From assembly GCA_035999365.1 (NCBI GenBank), contig DASYGT010000055.1, positions 1 through 64,000 of the forward strand: a stretch of 64,000 nt of DNA, in the 5' to 3' direction. This DNA is from DASYGT01 sp035999365 (lineage in GTDB: Bacteria; Actinomycetota; Actinomycetes; Mycobacteriales; Jatrophihabitantaceae). Shown here piece after piece: positions 33,606 to 42,981 of the stretch. The translations under genes were made by a program, and so were the position numbers. Positions within the stretch are counted from its first letter, which is position 1. Every line of letters starts with the position of its first letter. The notes under the pieces are model-generated. The model ran no database searches. It was not told the origin of the DNA and was given only the letters and a program-made list of their open reading frames with translations.

Positions 33606-35312
33606 ATGTCACGGATGAAGAGGTTCGTCGCCGCAGCAGCGGTGGCGGGAGTTGGAGTGGCGCTCCTGGCCGCCTGTTCCAGTAGTGGCGGCAAGAAGAG
33701 CGGTGGCTCGGCCCCGCCGCCGACGAACGCGGCCGCCAATGGCGTCAACGACATGGCGACCACGGCGCGCAGCGGCGTCAAGCAGGGTGGGACCTTCGTC
33801 TGGGGACTCTCGCAGACCATCCCGAACTTCAACTACAACGAGCTTGACGGCACGTTGCAGGACAACGTCTACGTTCTGAACGCGATCGAGCCGCAGCCGT
33901 TCCACTTCAACGCGGCGGGCGTTCCGTCGGTCGAAAGCGATTACTTCACGTCGATCACGAAGACGTCCGACAGTCCGTTGACGATCGACTACAAGATCAA
34001 CCCGAAGGCCAAGTGGAGCGACGGATCAGCGCTGTCGTACCAGGACCTCGCAGCCGAGGCCGCTGCCTGCAACGGCAAGAACACTGCCTTCAAGGTGGCC
34101 GGCACGCAGGGCTACGACCAGATCCAGGACGTCAAGCAGGGTGCGAACGCGCAGGAAGCGATCGTCACCTTCACCAAGCCGTACGCGGACTGGCAGTCGC
34201 TGTTCTCGCCACTGTTCCCGCACACGCTCGACGACACGCCGGCGGCGTTCAACAAGGCATGGGCCGATCACCCGCTCGTCACGTCCGGCCCGTTCAAGTG
34301 GGGCTCGCAGGACAAGACGGCGCAGTCCTACACGGTCGTGCGTGACCCGAGCTGGTGGGGCAACCAGGCCAAGCTCGACTCCATCACCTTCAAGGCCTAC
34401 GACTCTCCCTCGGCAGCAGTGCAGGCCATGGGCAGTCACCAGGTCGACTACTACGACATCAGTGGTGGTGGGGCCTACCAGAACATGCAGGCCCTGCACG
34501 GCTACACCGGCGTCGCGATCCGTCAGGCCGGCGGCAGCAACTACCGCCAGTTCACCTTCAACACCAAGGACGCGATCCTGTCCGATCCGCAGGTGCGCCA
34601 GGCAGTGTTCCTCGGCATCGACCGGGCCCGCATCACGACGTTGCTCATGGGCAACCTCGGCGGTACCCCGACCCCGTTGAACAACCACATCTTCCTGAAG
34701 AACCAAGCTGCATACAAGGAAGAATGTGGCGACCTGTGCACCTACAACCCGGCCAAGGCAAAGCAGATTCTCGAGGCCGATGGCTGGAAGCTCAACGGCA
34801 CGTACTACCAGAAGGGTGGTAAGACGCTGTCGCTGGCAATCACGATTCCCGCTGACACGCCGAACGCGAACCAGGAGTCGGAGACGGCTCAAGCCACGCT
34901 GAAGGCGGCGGGCATCCAGTTGACGCTGAACACGGTGCCGTCGAACGACTTCTTCGACAAGTACATCAACGTCGGGAAGTTCCAGATCACCACGTTCACG
35001 TGGCTCGGAACGCCGTTCCCGGTCGGTGGTTCGGTGTCGATCTACAAGTACGACCCGAGCAACATCGGCCAGAACTACGGTTCGGGTGGCAACACAACGA
35101 TCAACACCCTGTTGGCGCAGTCGATCCAGTCGACCACGCCGGCCCAGGAGAACGACCTGGCCAACCAGGCCGACGCGGAGATCTGGAAGAACGCAGCATG
35201 GCTGCCGCTCTACCAGCGCCCGCAGATCTTCGGGGTCAACGACAAGCTGGTGAACCTCGGTGCGCCGGGATTCGCCGACTACCACTACGAGGACATCGGC
35301 TTCAAGGCCTGA
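33606..35312 (+). CDS. Oligopeptide-binding lipoprotein (SBP_bac_5)
   Basis: A 568-residue periplasmic-type peptide-binding protein anchored by a lipobox at Cys24 (LLAAC). The family segment KQGGTFVWGLSQTIPNFNYN and later YQDLAAE, LDSITFKAYDSPSAAVQAM blocks are of SBP family 5. ATG 33606 has GAGGAGA six nt upstream. It lies 105 nt after the ATPase gene and is followed by a strong tetraloop hairpin, so it ends the transporter operon and may also have its own promoter. Ligand could be a peptide, nickel chelate or glycopeptide. Confidence 0.92.
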   Translation: MSRMKRFVAAAAVAGVGVALLAACSSSGGKKSGGSAPPPTNAAANGVNDMATTARSGVKQGGTFVWGLSQTIPNFNYNELDGTLQDNVYVLNAIEPQPFHFNAAGVPSVESDYFTSITKTSDSPLTIDYKINPKAKWSDGSALSYQDLAAEAAACNGKNTAFKVAGTQGYDQIQDVKQGANAQEAIVTFTKPYADWQSLFSPLFPHTLDDTPAAFNKAWADHPLVTSGPFKWGSQDKTAQSYTVVRDPSWWGNQAKLDSITFKAYDSPSAAVQAMGSHQVDYYDISGGGAYQNMQALHGYTGVAIRQAGGSNYRQFTFNTKDAILSDPQVRQAVFLGIDRARITTLLMGNLGGTPTPLNNHIFLKNQAAYKEECGDLCTYNPAKAKQILEADGWKLNGTYYQKGGKTLSLAITIPADTPNANQESETAQATLKAAGIQLTLNTVPSNDFFDKYINVGKFQITTFTWLGTPFPVGGSVSIYKYDPSNIGQNYGSGGNTTINTLLAQSIQSTTPAQENDLANQADAEIWKNAAWLPLYQRPQIFGVNDKLVNLGAPGFADYHYEDIGFKA

Positions 35313-35327
35313 TCCTCGCGAGGTGAG

Positions 35328-35359
35328 AGCGGCCCCGGGACTTCGGTCTCGGGGCCGCT
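35328..35359 (+). terminator. UUCG-tetraloop terminator after the peptide transporter operon
   Basis: AGCGGCCCCGGGAC, loop TTCG, GTCTCGGGGCCGCT: a 14-bp stem with one G-U pair capped by a very stable C(UUCG)G tetraloop, 15 nt after the stop codon. Confidence 0.8.
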
Positions 35360-35393
35360 TCACGTCACGGTCTTGCCCAATGCGCGCACATAT

Positions 35394-35409
35394 ACGAACA
35401 TATGTTCGT
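35394..35409. promoter_or_regulatory. LexA SOS box spanning the dinB start codon
   Basis: ACGAACATATGTTCGT is a perfect 16-nt palindrome matching the Gram-positive LexA box CGAAC-N4-GTTCG. The ATG of dinB (35402-35404) is inside it, so LexA would occlude the start region; the transcript is probably leaderless or nearly so. Confidence 0.8.
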
Positions 35410-36595
35410 GACGCTAGAGGGGCGCATCCTGCACGCGGACCTGGACTCGTTCTTCGCGTCGGTCGAACAGCGCGACGACGCGTCGCTGCGCGGGCGCCCG
35501 GTGATCGTCGGCGGCGGGGTCGTCCTCGCTGCCAGCTATGAAGCCAAGGCGCACGGCATCCGGTCGGGAATGGGTGGCCGTCAGGCGCGCCGGCTCTGCC
35601 CCCGCGCCCTCGTCGTGCCGCCGCGAATGGAGGCCTACGCAGAGGCCAGCAAGCGCGTCTTCGAGGTGTTCCGCGACACGACCCCGCTCGTCGAACCTGT
35701 GTCCATCGACGAGGCGTTCCTGGATGTCGGCGGGCTGCTGCGGGTGTCTGGGACGCCGAGCGAGATCGGAGCGCGGCTGCGTCGCGACGTCCGCGAGAGG
35801 GTTGGTCTGGCGATCACGGTGGGCGTTGCGCGTACGAAATTCCTCGCGAAGGTCGCGAGCGGGATCGGGAAGCCTGATGGCATCCTCGTCGTCCCGACCG
35901 ATGCGGAACTGGAGTTCCTCCATCCGCTGCCCGTTGAGCGGCTGTGGGGAGTCGGGCGTATCACGTCGGCCAAGTTGCGCGCCCGCGGCATCTTCTGCGT
36001 CGGCGAGGTGGCCGAGCTCGAGCTGAGCTCGCTCGTCGCGATGCTCGGCCCTGGTTCTGCGCGCCACCTGCACGCGCTCGCGCACAACGAGGACCCACGT
36101 CCGGTACACGTCGGTCGCCGCAGGCACTCGATCGGATCGCAGCGAGCCCTGGGCCGAGCCCGCCTGTCGGCTGCCGACCTCGACGCCACGCTGGTGGGGC
36201 TGGTCGATCGGGTGGCGCGACGTTTGCGAAGCGGCGACAGAACGTGCCGCACCGTCGTGCTGCGGCTGCGTTTCGACGACTTCGTTCGGATCACCCGATC
36301 GCACACGTTGCCGCGAGCCACGTGCGCGACCGATCCGCTGCTCGGGGCGCTGCGCGGTCTGCTGCGCGAGGCCGCCCCGCTGATCAGGGTGAATGGGCTG
36401 ACCCTCATCGGGATCACGCTCGCCAACCTCGACCGGAGTGGCGAAACGCAGCTCGAGCTGCCGTTCGGACCCGACCTCGCCGGCCTTGACGGAGCCGTGG
36501 ACGTGATCCGCGAGCGCTACGGCAGCGGGGCGATCACTCGTGCTGTGCTGCTCGGCCGCGATCCCGGGATTGCCGTACCTGTGCTGCCGGACTGA
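35402..36595 (+). CDS. dinB: DNA polymerase IV (Y-family translesion polymerase)
   Basis: A 397-residue Y-family polymerase. Catalytic motifs HADLDSFFASVE (about residues 11-22, with metal Asp) and SIDEAFLDVGG (about 101-111, Asp-Glu pair) are present. A helix-hairpin-helix thumb follows (TSAKLRARGIFCVGEVAELE) and then the little-finger domain. Length is normal. ATG 35402 sits within the SOS box; GTG 35408, two codons later, would give the same fold. It has no conserved beta-clamp motif that I can point to with certainty (the ELPFG segment near residue 365, in QLELPFGPDL, resembles one). SOS control is implied by the LexA box. Confidence 0.95.
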   Translation: MFVTLEGRILHADLDSFFASVEQRDDASLRGRPVIVGGGVVLAASYEAKAHGIRSGMGGRQARRLCPRALVVPPRMEAYAEASKRVFEVFRDTTPLVEPVSIDEAFLDVGGLLRVSGTPSEIGARLRRDVRERVGLAITVGVARTKFLAKVASGIGKPDGILVVPTDAELEFLHPLPVERLWGVGRITSAKLRARGIFCVGEVAELELSSLVAMLGPGSARHLHALAHNEDPRPVHVGRRRHSIGSQRALGRARLSAADLDATLVGLVDRVARRLRSGDRTCRTVVLRLRFDDFVRITRSHTLPRATCATDPLLGALRGLLREAAPLIRVNGLTLIGITLANLDRSGETQLELPFGPDLAGLDGAVDVIRERYGSGAITRAVLLGRDPGIAVPVLPD

Positions 36596-36720
36596 GGTCC
36601 CGCGCTGCGAGGACCGGCGATTGTCATGAGCTTCGTCCTGATTGTCGAGAATGAGCCGCCAACATTCCCGCTTCGGGTGGTCGAATCGACACCGAAGCCA
36701 GCTAACCTAACAAGGATTTC

Positions 36721-39700
36721 ATGTTCGCGGGGATTTCCCCGCACGACCGCCGGCAGGGGGAGTACGTGAGTTCGACCCTGAGCCCGGTGACCAGCGCCGA
36801 ACCAGAATCTGCCGCCGATGTTTCCTCGGACACGGCGCACACCCGACCCGGATCACTGTTCGCCGGACGGTACGAGGTGCGTCGCAGTCTCAAGAGCGGC
36901 AACGGTGTCGACACGGTGATCGCCCGCGACGTCACCAACGACGCGCACGTCGTGCTGAAGGTGATCGATCCGGAATTCGTGCATCCGGCGGCCCGACTGA
37001 GATTCCAGCACGAGACGCAGGTCTTGCGTGAGCTCGGCGGCCTCGGAATATGCGCGCTTTACGACGCCGGCCACCACGATGATCGTCTCTATCTCGCGCA
37101 GCCGCTCGTGCTCGGCGAAACACTCGAAGATGCACTGCGCCGCGGACCGCTTGTGCTGCGGGATGCGCTACGGGTGGGTATCGACGTCGCGGCCGCGCTC
37201 GACGTCGCGCACGGCGCGGGCGTCTGCCATCGCGACGTGAAGCCGGCAAACATCATCGTCGACTCGGTGAACCCCGTCTCGGAAGTCACGCTCGTCGACT
37301 TCGGGTTCGCCCGAAGCCCGTGGCTGGACGCGTCGATCCGCGATGAGCTGGTCGGAACCGTGCGGTATCTCGCTCCGGAGTCGGCGGGGTCGCTCGCCTC
37401 TCCGGCCGACGAGCGCTCCGACCTGTACGCCCTCGGTGTGGTGCTGTTCGAATGCCTCGCGGGGCAACCGCCGTACCCAGGCGCGACGGTGAGTGAGTTG
37501 TTACGGCAGCACCTGAGCATGCCCGTGCCAGATCTGCGCAGCATGGGCGTGGCGGTCCCGCGCGCAGTCGACGACATCTTGCAGCGGCTGCTGCGCAAGG
37601 ATCCGGCAGAGCGCTACCAGTCTGCGTCGGCCCTCGACGCCGACCTGTCCGGACTGCTGCGTGCGCTCGATGCCGGCGACCCGGACCCGCGCGTCGTCGT
37701 CGGCCGCTTCGACCAACGGCAGAGCCTCACCGACCCGTCGTTCGTCGGTCGTGACGCCGAGCTCGAGATCCTCAACAACCACGTGAACTCACTGACCACA
37801 GGCGGATCGGGAATCGTGCTGCTCGAGGCCGACTCAGGGGGCGGCAAGAGCCGGCTGCTGGGCGAGACGGCGCGGCAGGCAGCCGAGGCCGGCGTCACGG
37901 TGCTGCACGGGCAGGGTGTCGCGAATGCCGGCCAGCGTCCGTTCACGATGCTGCTCGGCGTGATCGACGAGCTCATGGGCATGCTGGATGAGGATGCCGT
38001 CGCCCGCGCGGCCGTCGTCGAGCAACTCCGGGACGTCGCCCCCGCGCTCGTGCGGGCGATCCCGTCGTTGACCGCGCTGCTCGGGTCCGCGGGACCGTAC
38101 GACACCGGGCCCGAGCAGTTCGGCGAACTACGCAGCATCACCGGCTTGCGCCGCCTCTTGCGGTCGGTCGCGAGTGCAGAGCGTCCAGTCCTGCTCGTGC
38201 TCGACGACTGTCAGTGGGCCGACACGCTCACGATCAGACTGCTCAACGAGTTGTACCCGTCGTCCGATCCGCCGGCACATCTCGGAGTGATCGCTGCGTT
38301 CCGGTCGGAAGAGGTGGCGCCCGACCACATGCTGCGCGGCCTCGATGCGGCTCGCACCGTGGCGCTCGGACCGTTGTCGCCGCGTTCGATGGCCATGCTC
38401 GCCGAATCGATGGCGGGGCAGCTGCCGGCGATGATCACCGAGGCTGTAGTGCGGCTCGCTGACGGCAACCCGTTCATGGGCGCCGCCGTGCTGCGCGGCA
38501 TGCTCGAGACCAGCGCGCTGGTTCCGGGACCGGATGGCTGGTCGGTGAGCGAGGCCGGACTGCTGGACGTGCAGGCCGCGCGCAGGTCAGCCGCGTTCCT
38601 CGTCCGCCGACTCGAACTACTCTCGCCCGACGCGCTGCGCATGCTCTCCGTCGGTGCCGTGCTCGGTAAGCAGTTCGACATCGTCACCGCCGTCGCGATC
38701 GCGGGAACGTCCGACGAGGCAGCAGCGATCTTCTCCGACGCCCGTCGTCGCCGATTGGTGTGGGTGGACGAGCGCACGGGGCGTTGCAACTTCTTCCACG
38801 ACAAGATCCGGGAGGCGCTGCTGGACCGCCTCACCGACGAGGAGCGACGCGAACTGCACAGCAGGTCCGCCGATTTCCTGGTCGCACGGCACGAAGCCAC
38901 GGGCGGCGATATCGTCTTCGATCTCGCCTACCACCTCGACGCGGCCGGCCGGCATGTCGAGGCGTTGCCCCATGCGCTCGCGAGCGCCACGATGAGCCGC
39001 GCGAGGTACGCCCTTGACGCGGCCGCGGCGCACTACCGGATGGCTGCGCGAGGCTGTCGCGATGACGACATCGCGACACGGGTGGCGGTCGCCGAAGGTC
39101 TTGGCGACGTGCTCACCCTGCAGGGCGTGTACGGCGACGCCAAGACCTACCTCGTCCAGGCGCGAGCACTCGTCACGGAGCCGGCCAGGGCAGCTGAGCT
39201 CGACGGGAAACTCGGTGACCTCGCCTTCAAGCAGGGCGACATCCCGAACGGCAAGCGACATCTCGAGGGGGCACTGGCCGGTCTCGGTCGGCGCATCCCG
39301 CGTCGAGGCACGCTCACCATCGCCTTGTTGTGGGAACTGTTCGTGCAGGCCGCCCACACGATCGCCCCCCGGCTGCTGACTTCCAGGCGTACTGCGACGG
39401 GACACGAGACCGACTTCCTCGCGATGCACCTGTACAGCCGGCTCGCCTATCTGTACTGGTTCCACAGCGGCAAGGTGTCCTGCGCCTGGGCGCACCTTCG
39501 CGGCCTCAACCTGGCCGAGCGGTACCCACCGTCGGCAGAACTCGGCCAGGCCTATTCCGAACACGCTCCCGTGATGACCATGCTGCCCTGGTACCGGCGC
39601 GGCATCCGCTACGCCGATCGGTCGTTGGCGATCCGGCGCGACCTCGGGGATGTGTGGGGCCAGGGACAGAGCCTCGCGTTCACCGGTGTCACCGAATACG

Positions 39701-42102
39701 CCGCGTCGCACTACGAGGTGTCGATCGCGAAATGCCTGCAGGCGATCAAGCTGCTGCGCCAGACGGGCGATCAGTGGGAGATGAACACCGCCGCATGGAA
39801 CCTGGCGCTGTGCCACTGGCGTCGCGGTGAGCTCGCCCAGGCCGTCGGCGCCGCGCGCGAGGTCTTTCAGTCCGCCAAGGCGATCGGAGATCAGACGGCA
39901 GCAGGCATCGGCCTGAGCATCTGGACCCGTGCCGCTGGCGGGCACGTCGATGCGCGGCTCATCGAGGAGCAACTGGCGAACGGCGCGGAGGATGCGCAGA
40001 CCGCGGCCGAATTGCACCTCGCCCTCGCCCTGCACCATCGGGCGCAGGCGGACCTGACCGCCGCCCTGACCAGCATCGAGGCCGCGATCACCACCGTGCA
40101 CGATGCGGGCCTGCGGCAGGAGTACATCGCCCCCATCTTCCCGTGGGCGGCGACGATCCGTCGCGAGATCGCCGAGTCCGCATCGGTGTACGACCCGCGG
40201 CGCCGCCGTCGGCTGCTGCGCGAGGCAGCACGCGAGACCCGTCGCGCGCGCAGGTGGGCGGCGTTCTATCGCAACAACGCGCCGCACGCGCTGCGTGAAT
40301 CCGCGCTTCTGGCAGCTGCGCGTGGACGGCACCGACGCGCCGACAGGCTGCTGGCGAACAGCATCGCCGTTGCCGACGTGCAGGGAGCGGCCTACGAGGC
40401 TGCCCTGTCCCACGCCGCGCACGCCAGCCTGCAACTCGCGCGGGGGGTCGCGGAGACCGCAGTTGACCTGGCCCGCGAGGAGCAGGCCGCCGCAGATCTG
40501 CATCTGATCGAGTCGACGACACCGGGCGTGGTGGGCGGTGCCGGCGACGTGCCGACCTTGTCGATCTTCGATCGCTTCGCGATGCTGCTGCACGTCGGCC
40601 GTGCGATCACCGCTGCGACGTCGTACCCCGCTCTGGAGGCGGCGATCCGTGAGGCCGCACTGTCGTTGCTGCGCGCGGAGCGTTGCCACCTCGTCCCCGT
40701 CGCGGCGCTGGCACAGGAACGGCTGACCACGCAGTCGGGTGAGGATCTCTACGACACGAGCCGCACCCTGCTGACGAGGGCGGTCGACGAGGGCGGCCCG
40801 GTCATCGCGCTCGAGCACGCCGCCGACTCGAACGAGAGTCTGCTGCTCTCCGGCATCCGGTCGGCCATCGCTGCTCCGATCATGGTCGGCGGCGAACCGA
40901 CCACCTGCCTCTACGCGACACATCGCCAGGTCGGGCAGCTCTTCGGCGAGGAGGAAATACAACTCGCCGCCTTCATCGCGACACTTGCCGGCGCTGCCCT
41001 CGAGCACATAGCCGGCAGCGAGGCACGGTTCCGTTCATTGGCACAGAACTCCAGTGACGTCATCACCCTCGTCGACGGCAACGGTGTGGTGAGCTATCAG
41101 AGCTCAGCGGTGAAGCGTGTGTTCGCGACCGCGGCAAAGACGATGCTCGGACGCACGATCACCGACTGGGTCCATCCTGACGACCTCGACGTCTTCACCC
41201 AGGCGCTCGCCTCGGCCGGCAAGACGGACGACACGCGGGTCGAATGTCGGCTGCGCCATGCCGACGGCTCCTACCTCGTTACCGAGACGGCGGTGACGAA
41301 CCTGCTCGCTGAGCCCACGGTGGCCGCGTTGGTGCTGAACACGCGCGATGTCACCGATCGCAAGCGCGCTGAAGAGCAGTTGCGGGAAAAGAACCTCGAG
41401 CTCGAGAAGGCGGGCCGCGCCAAGGACATGTTCTTGGCCAGCATGAGCCACGAGCTGCGTACCCCGCTCAATGCGATCATCGGGTTCACGGGGACGCTCT
41501 TGATGGAGCTGCCGGGTCCGCTCAACACCGAGCAGTCACGCCAGCTGCGTACCGTGCAGCACAGCGGGCAGCATCTGCTCGCCATCATCAACGACCTGCT
41601 CGACCTGGCGAAGATCGAGTCGGGCGCTGTAGAACTCGCCCTTGAGGAGGTCGACTGCGTGCAGGTGACCCAGAGTGTGGTGACCTCGCTGCAGCCGCTT
41701 GCCGACGCCAAGTCGCTACCGCTCACAGCCGCGATGCCCGGAGTAGCGCTGATGGCACGCTCTGACGCGCGGGCCCTCGGCCAAATCTTGATCAACCTGG
41801 TCAACAACGCCATCAAGTTCACCGATACCGGCGAGGTGAGCGTGACGGTCGACTGCGCACCCGACGGCCGCCCTCGAATCGTGGTATCCGACACCGGCCC
41901 GGGGATCGACGTCGGCGACCTCGGCCGCATCTTCAACGCGTTCGAGCGCGGGCTCGTCAACACGGCCCGGCGGCCCGAAGGCACCGGACTCGGGCTGCAC
42001 ATCTGCCAGAAGCTTGCCGAACTCATCGACGCCGAGATCACCGTGGCGTCGTCGCTGGGCGGCGGCAGCCGCTTCGCGGTCATCCTCGCGAAGGCGGCGT
42101 GA
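36721..42102 (+). CDS. Trifunctional Ser/Thr kinase - AAA ATPase - GAF/PAS - sensor histidine kinase
   Basis: A 1793-residue cytoplasmic signalling protein. Residues 50-315 are a Ser/Thr kinase with Lys in VVLKVID, HRDVKPAN (about 170) and DFG (193). From FVGRDAELEIL (about 341) an AAA/STAND-type ATPase follows with Walker A DSGGGKSR (about 371) and Walker B VLDDCQWAD (about 494). A long helical, TPR-like region runs to about 1270, then a GAF (about 1285-1420), a PAS (about 1430-1540), and a histidine kinase with SHELRTPLN (His1577) and N, G1 and G2 boxes to the end. AAGGA lies 5 nt before ATG 36721. It overlaps the DosR-like regulator gene, its likely partner. No transmembrane segment is seen. 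Confidence 0.93.
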   Translation: MFAGISPHDRRQGEYVSSTLSPVTSAEPESAADVSSDTAHTRPGSLFAGRYEVRRSLKSGNGVDTVIARDVTNDAHVVLKVIDPEFVHPAARLRFQHETQVLRELGGLGICALYDAGHHDDRLYLAQPLVLGETLEDALRRGPLVLRDALRVGIDVAAALDVAHGAGVCHRDVKPANIIVDSVNPVSEVTLVDFGFARSPWLDASIRDELVGTVRYLAPESAGSLASPADERSDLYALGVVLFECLAGQPPYPGATVSELLRQHLSMPVPDLRSMGVAVPRAVDDILQRLLRKDPAERYQSASALDADLSGLLRALDAGDPDPRVVVGRFDQRQSLTDPSFVGRDAELEILNNHVNSLTTGGSGIVLLEADSGGGKSRLLGETARQAAEAGVTVLHGQGVANAGQRPFTMLLGVIDELMGMLDEDAVARAAVVEQLRDVAPALVRAIPSLTALLGSAGPYDTGPEQFGELRSITGLRRLLRSVASAERPVLLVLDDCQWADTLTIRLLNELYPSSDPPAHLGVIAAFRSEEVAPDHMLRGLDAARTVALGPLSPRSMAMLAESMAGQLPAMITEAVVRLADGNPFMGAAVLRGMLETSALVPGPDGWSVSEAGLLDVQAARRSAAFLVRRLELLSPDALRMLSVGAVLGKQFDIVTAVAIAGTSDEAAAIFSDARRRRLVWVDERTGRCNFFHDKIREALLDRLTDEERRELHSRSADFLVARHEATGGDIVFDLAYHLDAAGRHVEALPHALASATMSRARYALDAAAAHYRMAARGCRDDDIATRVAVAEGLGDVLTLQGVYGDAKTYLVQARALVTEPARAAELDGKLGDLAFKQGDIPNGKRHLEGALAGLGRRIPRRGTLTIALLWELFVQAAHTIAPRLLTSRRTATGHETDFLAMHLYSRLAYLYWFHSGKVSCAWAHLRGLNLAERYPPSAELGQAYSEHAPVMTMLPWYRRGIRYADRSLAIRRDLGDVWGQGQSLAFTGVTEYAASHYEVSIAKCLQAIKLLRQTGDQWEMNTAAWNLALCHWRRGELAQAVGAAREVFQSAKAIGDQTAAGIGLSIWTRAAGGHVDARLIEEQLANGAEDAQTAAELHLALALHHRAQADLTAALTSIEAAITTVHDAGLRQEYIAPIFPWAATIRREIAESASVYDPRRRRRLLREAARETRRARRWAAFYRNNAPHALRESALLAAARGRHRRADRLLANSIAVADVQGAAYEAALSHAAHASLQLARGVAETAVDLAREEQAAADLHLIESTTPGVVGGAGDVPTLSIFDRFAMLLHVGRAITAATSYPALEAAIREAALSLLRAERCHLVPVAALAQERLTTQSGEDLYDTSRTLLTRAVDEGGPVIALEHAADSNESLLLSGIRSAIAAPIMVGGEPTTCLYATHRQVGQLFGEEEIQLAAFIATLAGAALEHIAGSEARFRSLAQNSSDVITLVDGNGVVSYQSSAVKRVFATAAKTMLGRTITDWVHPDDLDVFTQALASAGKTDDTRVECRLRHADGSYLVTETAVTNLLAEPTVAALVLNTRDVTDRKRAEEQLREKNLELEKAGRAKDMFLASMSHELRTPLNAIIGFTGTLLMELPGPLNTEQSRQLRTVQHSGQHLLAIINDLLDLAKIESGAVELALEEVDCVQVTQSVVTSLQPLADAKSLPLTAAMPGVALMARSDARALGQILINLVNNAIKFTDTGEVSVTVDCAPDGRPRIVVSDTGPGIDVGDLGRIFNAFERGLVNTARRPEGTGLGLHICQKLAELIDAEITVASSLGGGSRFAVILAKAA

Positions 42103-42758
42103 TGGTGACCACCGAGCGCATCAGGGTGTTCCTCCTGGACGATCACGAGATCGTCCGCAGGGGCGTCGCCGACCTGCTCTCGGGCGAGGCCGACATCGAG
42201 ATCGTCGGGGAGGCAGCGACTGCCGAGGAGGCGGTGCGCCGGATTCCGACCGTGGCGCCGGATGTCGCGGTGCTGGATGCCCGGCTGCCGGACGGTAGCG
42301 GTATCGAGGTCTGCCGCATGGTGCGCGACGCCGACCCCGGAATCCGGTGCCTGATCCTGACCTCCTACGACGACGACGAGGCGGTGTTCGCGGCCGTGCT
42401 TGCGGGCGCCGCGGGATACGTCCTCAAGCAGGTCCGGGGGGCCGGACTGATCGACGCGGTGCGGCAGGTTGCCGCGGGGCGTTCACTACTCGACCCACGG
42501 GTGACGGAGCGGGTGCTCGAACGGGTACGCGGCGGTGGACACGAGGATCCCCGGTTGGCGAGCCTGAACGCCCAGGAGCGGCGCATCCTCGAACTCATCG
42601 CGGACGGCATGACCAATCGGGAGATCGGCCGCACGCTGTTCATCGCCGAGCAGACGGTGAAGAACAATGTGACGAGCCTGCTCTCCAAGCTGGGTATGCA
42701 GCGGCGCACGCAGGCGGCGGTGCTCGGTGCAGAGGTGCGGCAGCGGTGGACGCAATAA
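42102..42758 (+). CDS. NarL/LuxR-family response regulator, DosR/DevR-like
   Basis: A 218-residue regulator: receiver (residues 6-122; Asp59 in VAVLDARLPDGSG, switch Thr in LILTSY, Lys in YVLKQ) and LuxR-type helix-turn-helix (residues 150-210). The sequence follows Mycobacterium tuberculosis DosR closely (DDHEIVRRG, VAVLD-RLPDGSGIE, GRSLLD, MTNREIG, EQTVKNNVTSLLSKLGMQRR). ATG 42102 overlaps the kinase stop by one base; GTG 42099 is an alternative. It could receive phosphate from the upstream trifunctional kinase or from the REC-GAF-GAF kinase downstream. A GGGAC-N4-GTCCC box lies 18 nt after its stop. Confidence 0.92.
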   Translation: MVTTERIRVFLLDDHEIVRRGVADLLSGEADIEIVGEAATAEEAVRRIPTVAPDVAVLDARLPDGSGIEVCRMVRDADPGIRCLILTSYDDDEAVFAAVLAGAAGYVLKQVRGAGLIDAVRQVAAGRSLLDPRVTERVLERVRGGGHEDPRLASLNAQERRILELIADGMTNREIGRTLFIAEQTVKNNVTSLLSKLGMQRRTQAAVLGAEVRQRWTQ

Positions 42759-42775
42759 CGGTCGCCGTCACCGAA

Positions 42776-42789
42776 GGGACGAATGTCCC
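42776..42789. promoter_or_regulatory. DosR-type box core
   Basis: GGGACGAATGTCCC: perfect GGGAC/GTCCC arms with a 4-nt spacer, the core of the DosR consensus GGGACTWWAGTCCC. It lies in the 223-nt gap after the DosR-like gene and 193 nt ahead of the lone receiver gene. The rest of this gap holds no convincing gene. Confidence 0.6.
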
Positions 42790-42981
42790 GGCGGTGGGGT
42801 ACGGAGGAGCGTGTCCACGAACGCCCAGCAACGCGATCATCAACTGGTGCGGGAAACATCGGTCAGCGCGGGCTGACCTCGGCTCTGATCGGAGAGTGGC
42901 TACGGGGGTGGCCGTTCCGGCTTCGAGGTCTGCCCGCTCTGTCGTGGGAAGCCGCGGGGGTTTCCGACGCGGAGGAAAGCC

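Noticed and set aside
38617..41007. A 796-codon antisense frame inside the trifunctional kinase gene
   Set aside because: High-GC antisense shadow: no motifs, and the plus-strand frame has continuous recognisable domains.
42811..42876. A 21-residue frame starting GTG after GGAGG in the gap behind the DosR-like gene
   Set aside because: The spacing from ribosome site to start is only 3 nt, the peptide is featureless, and there is no terminator or other support.
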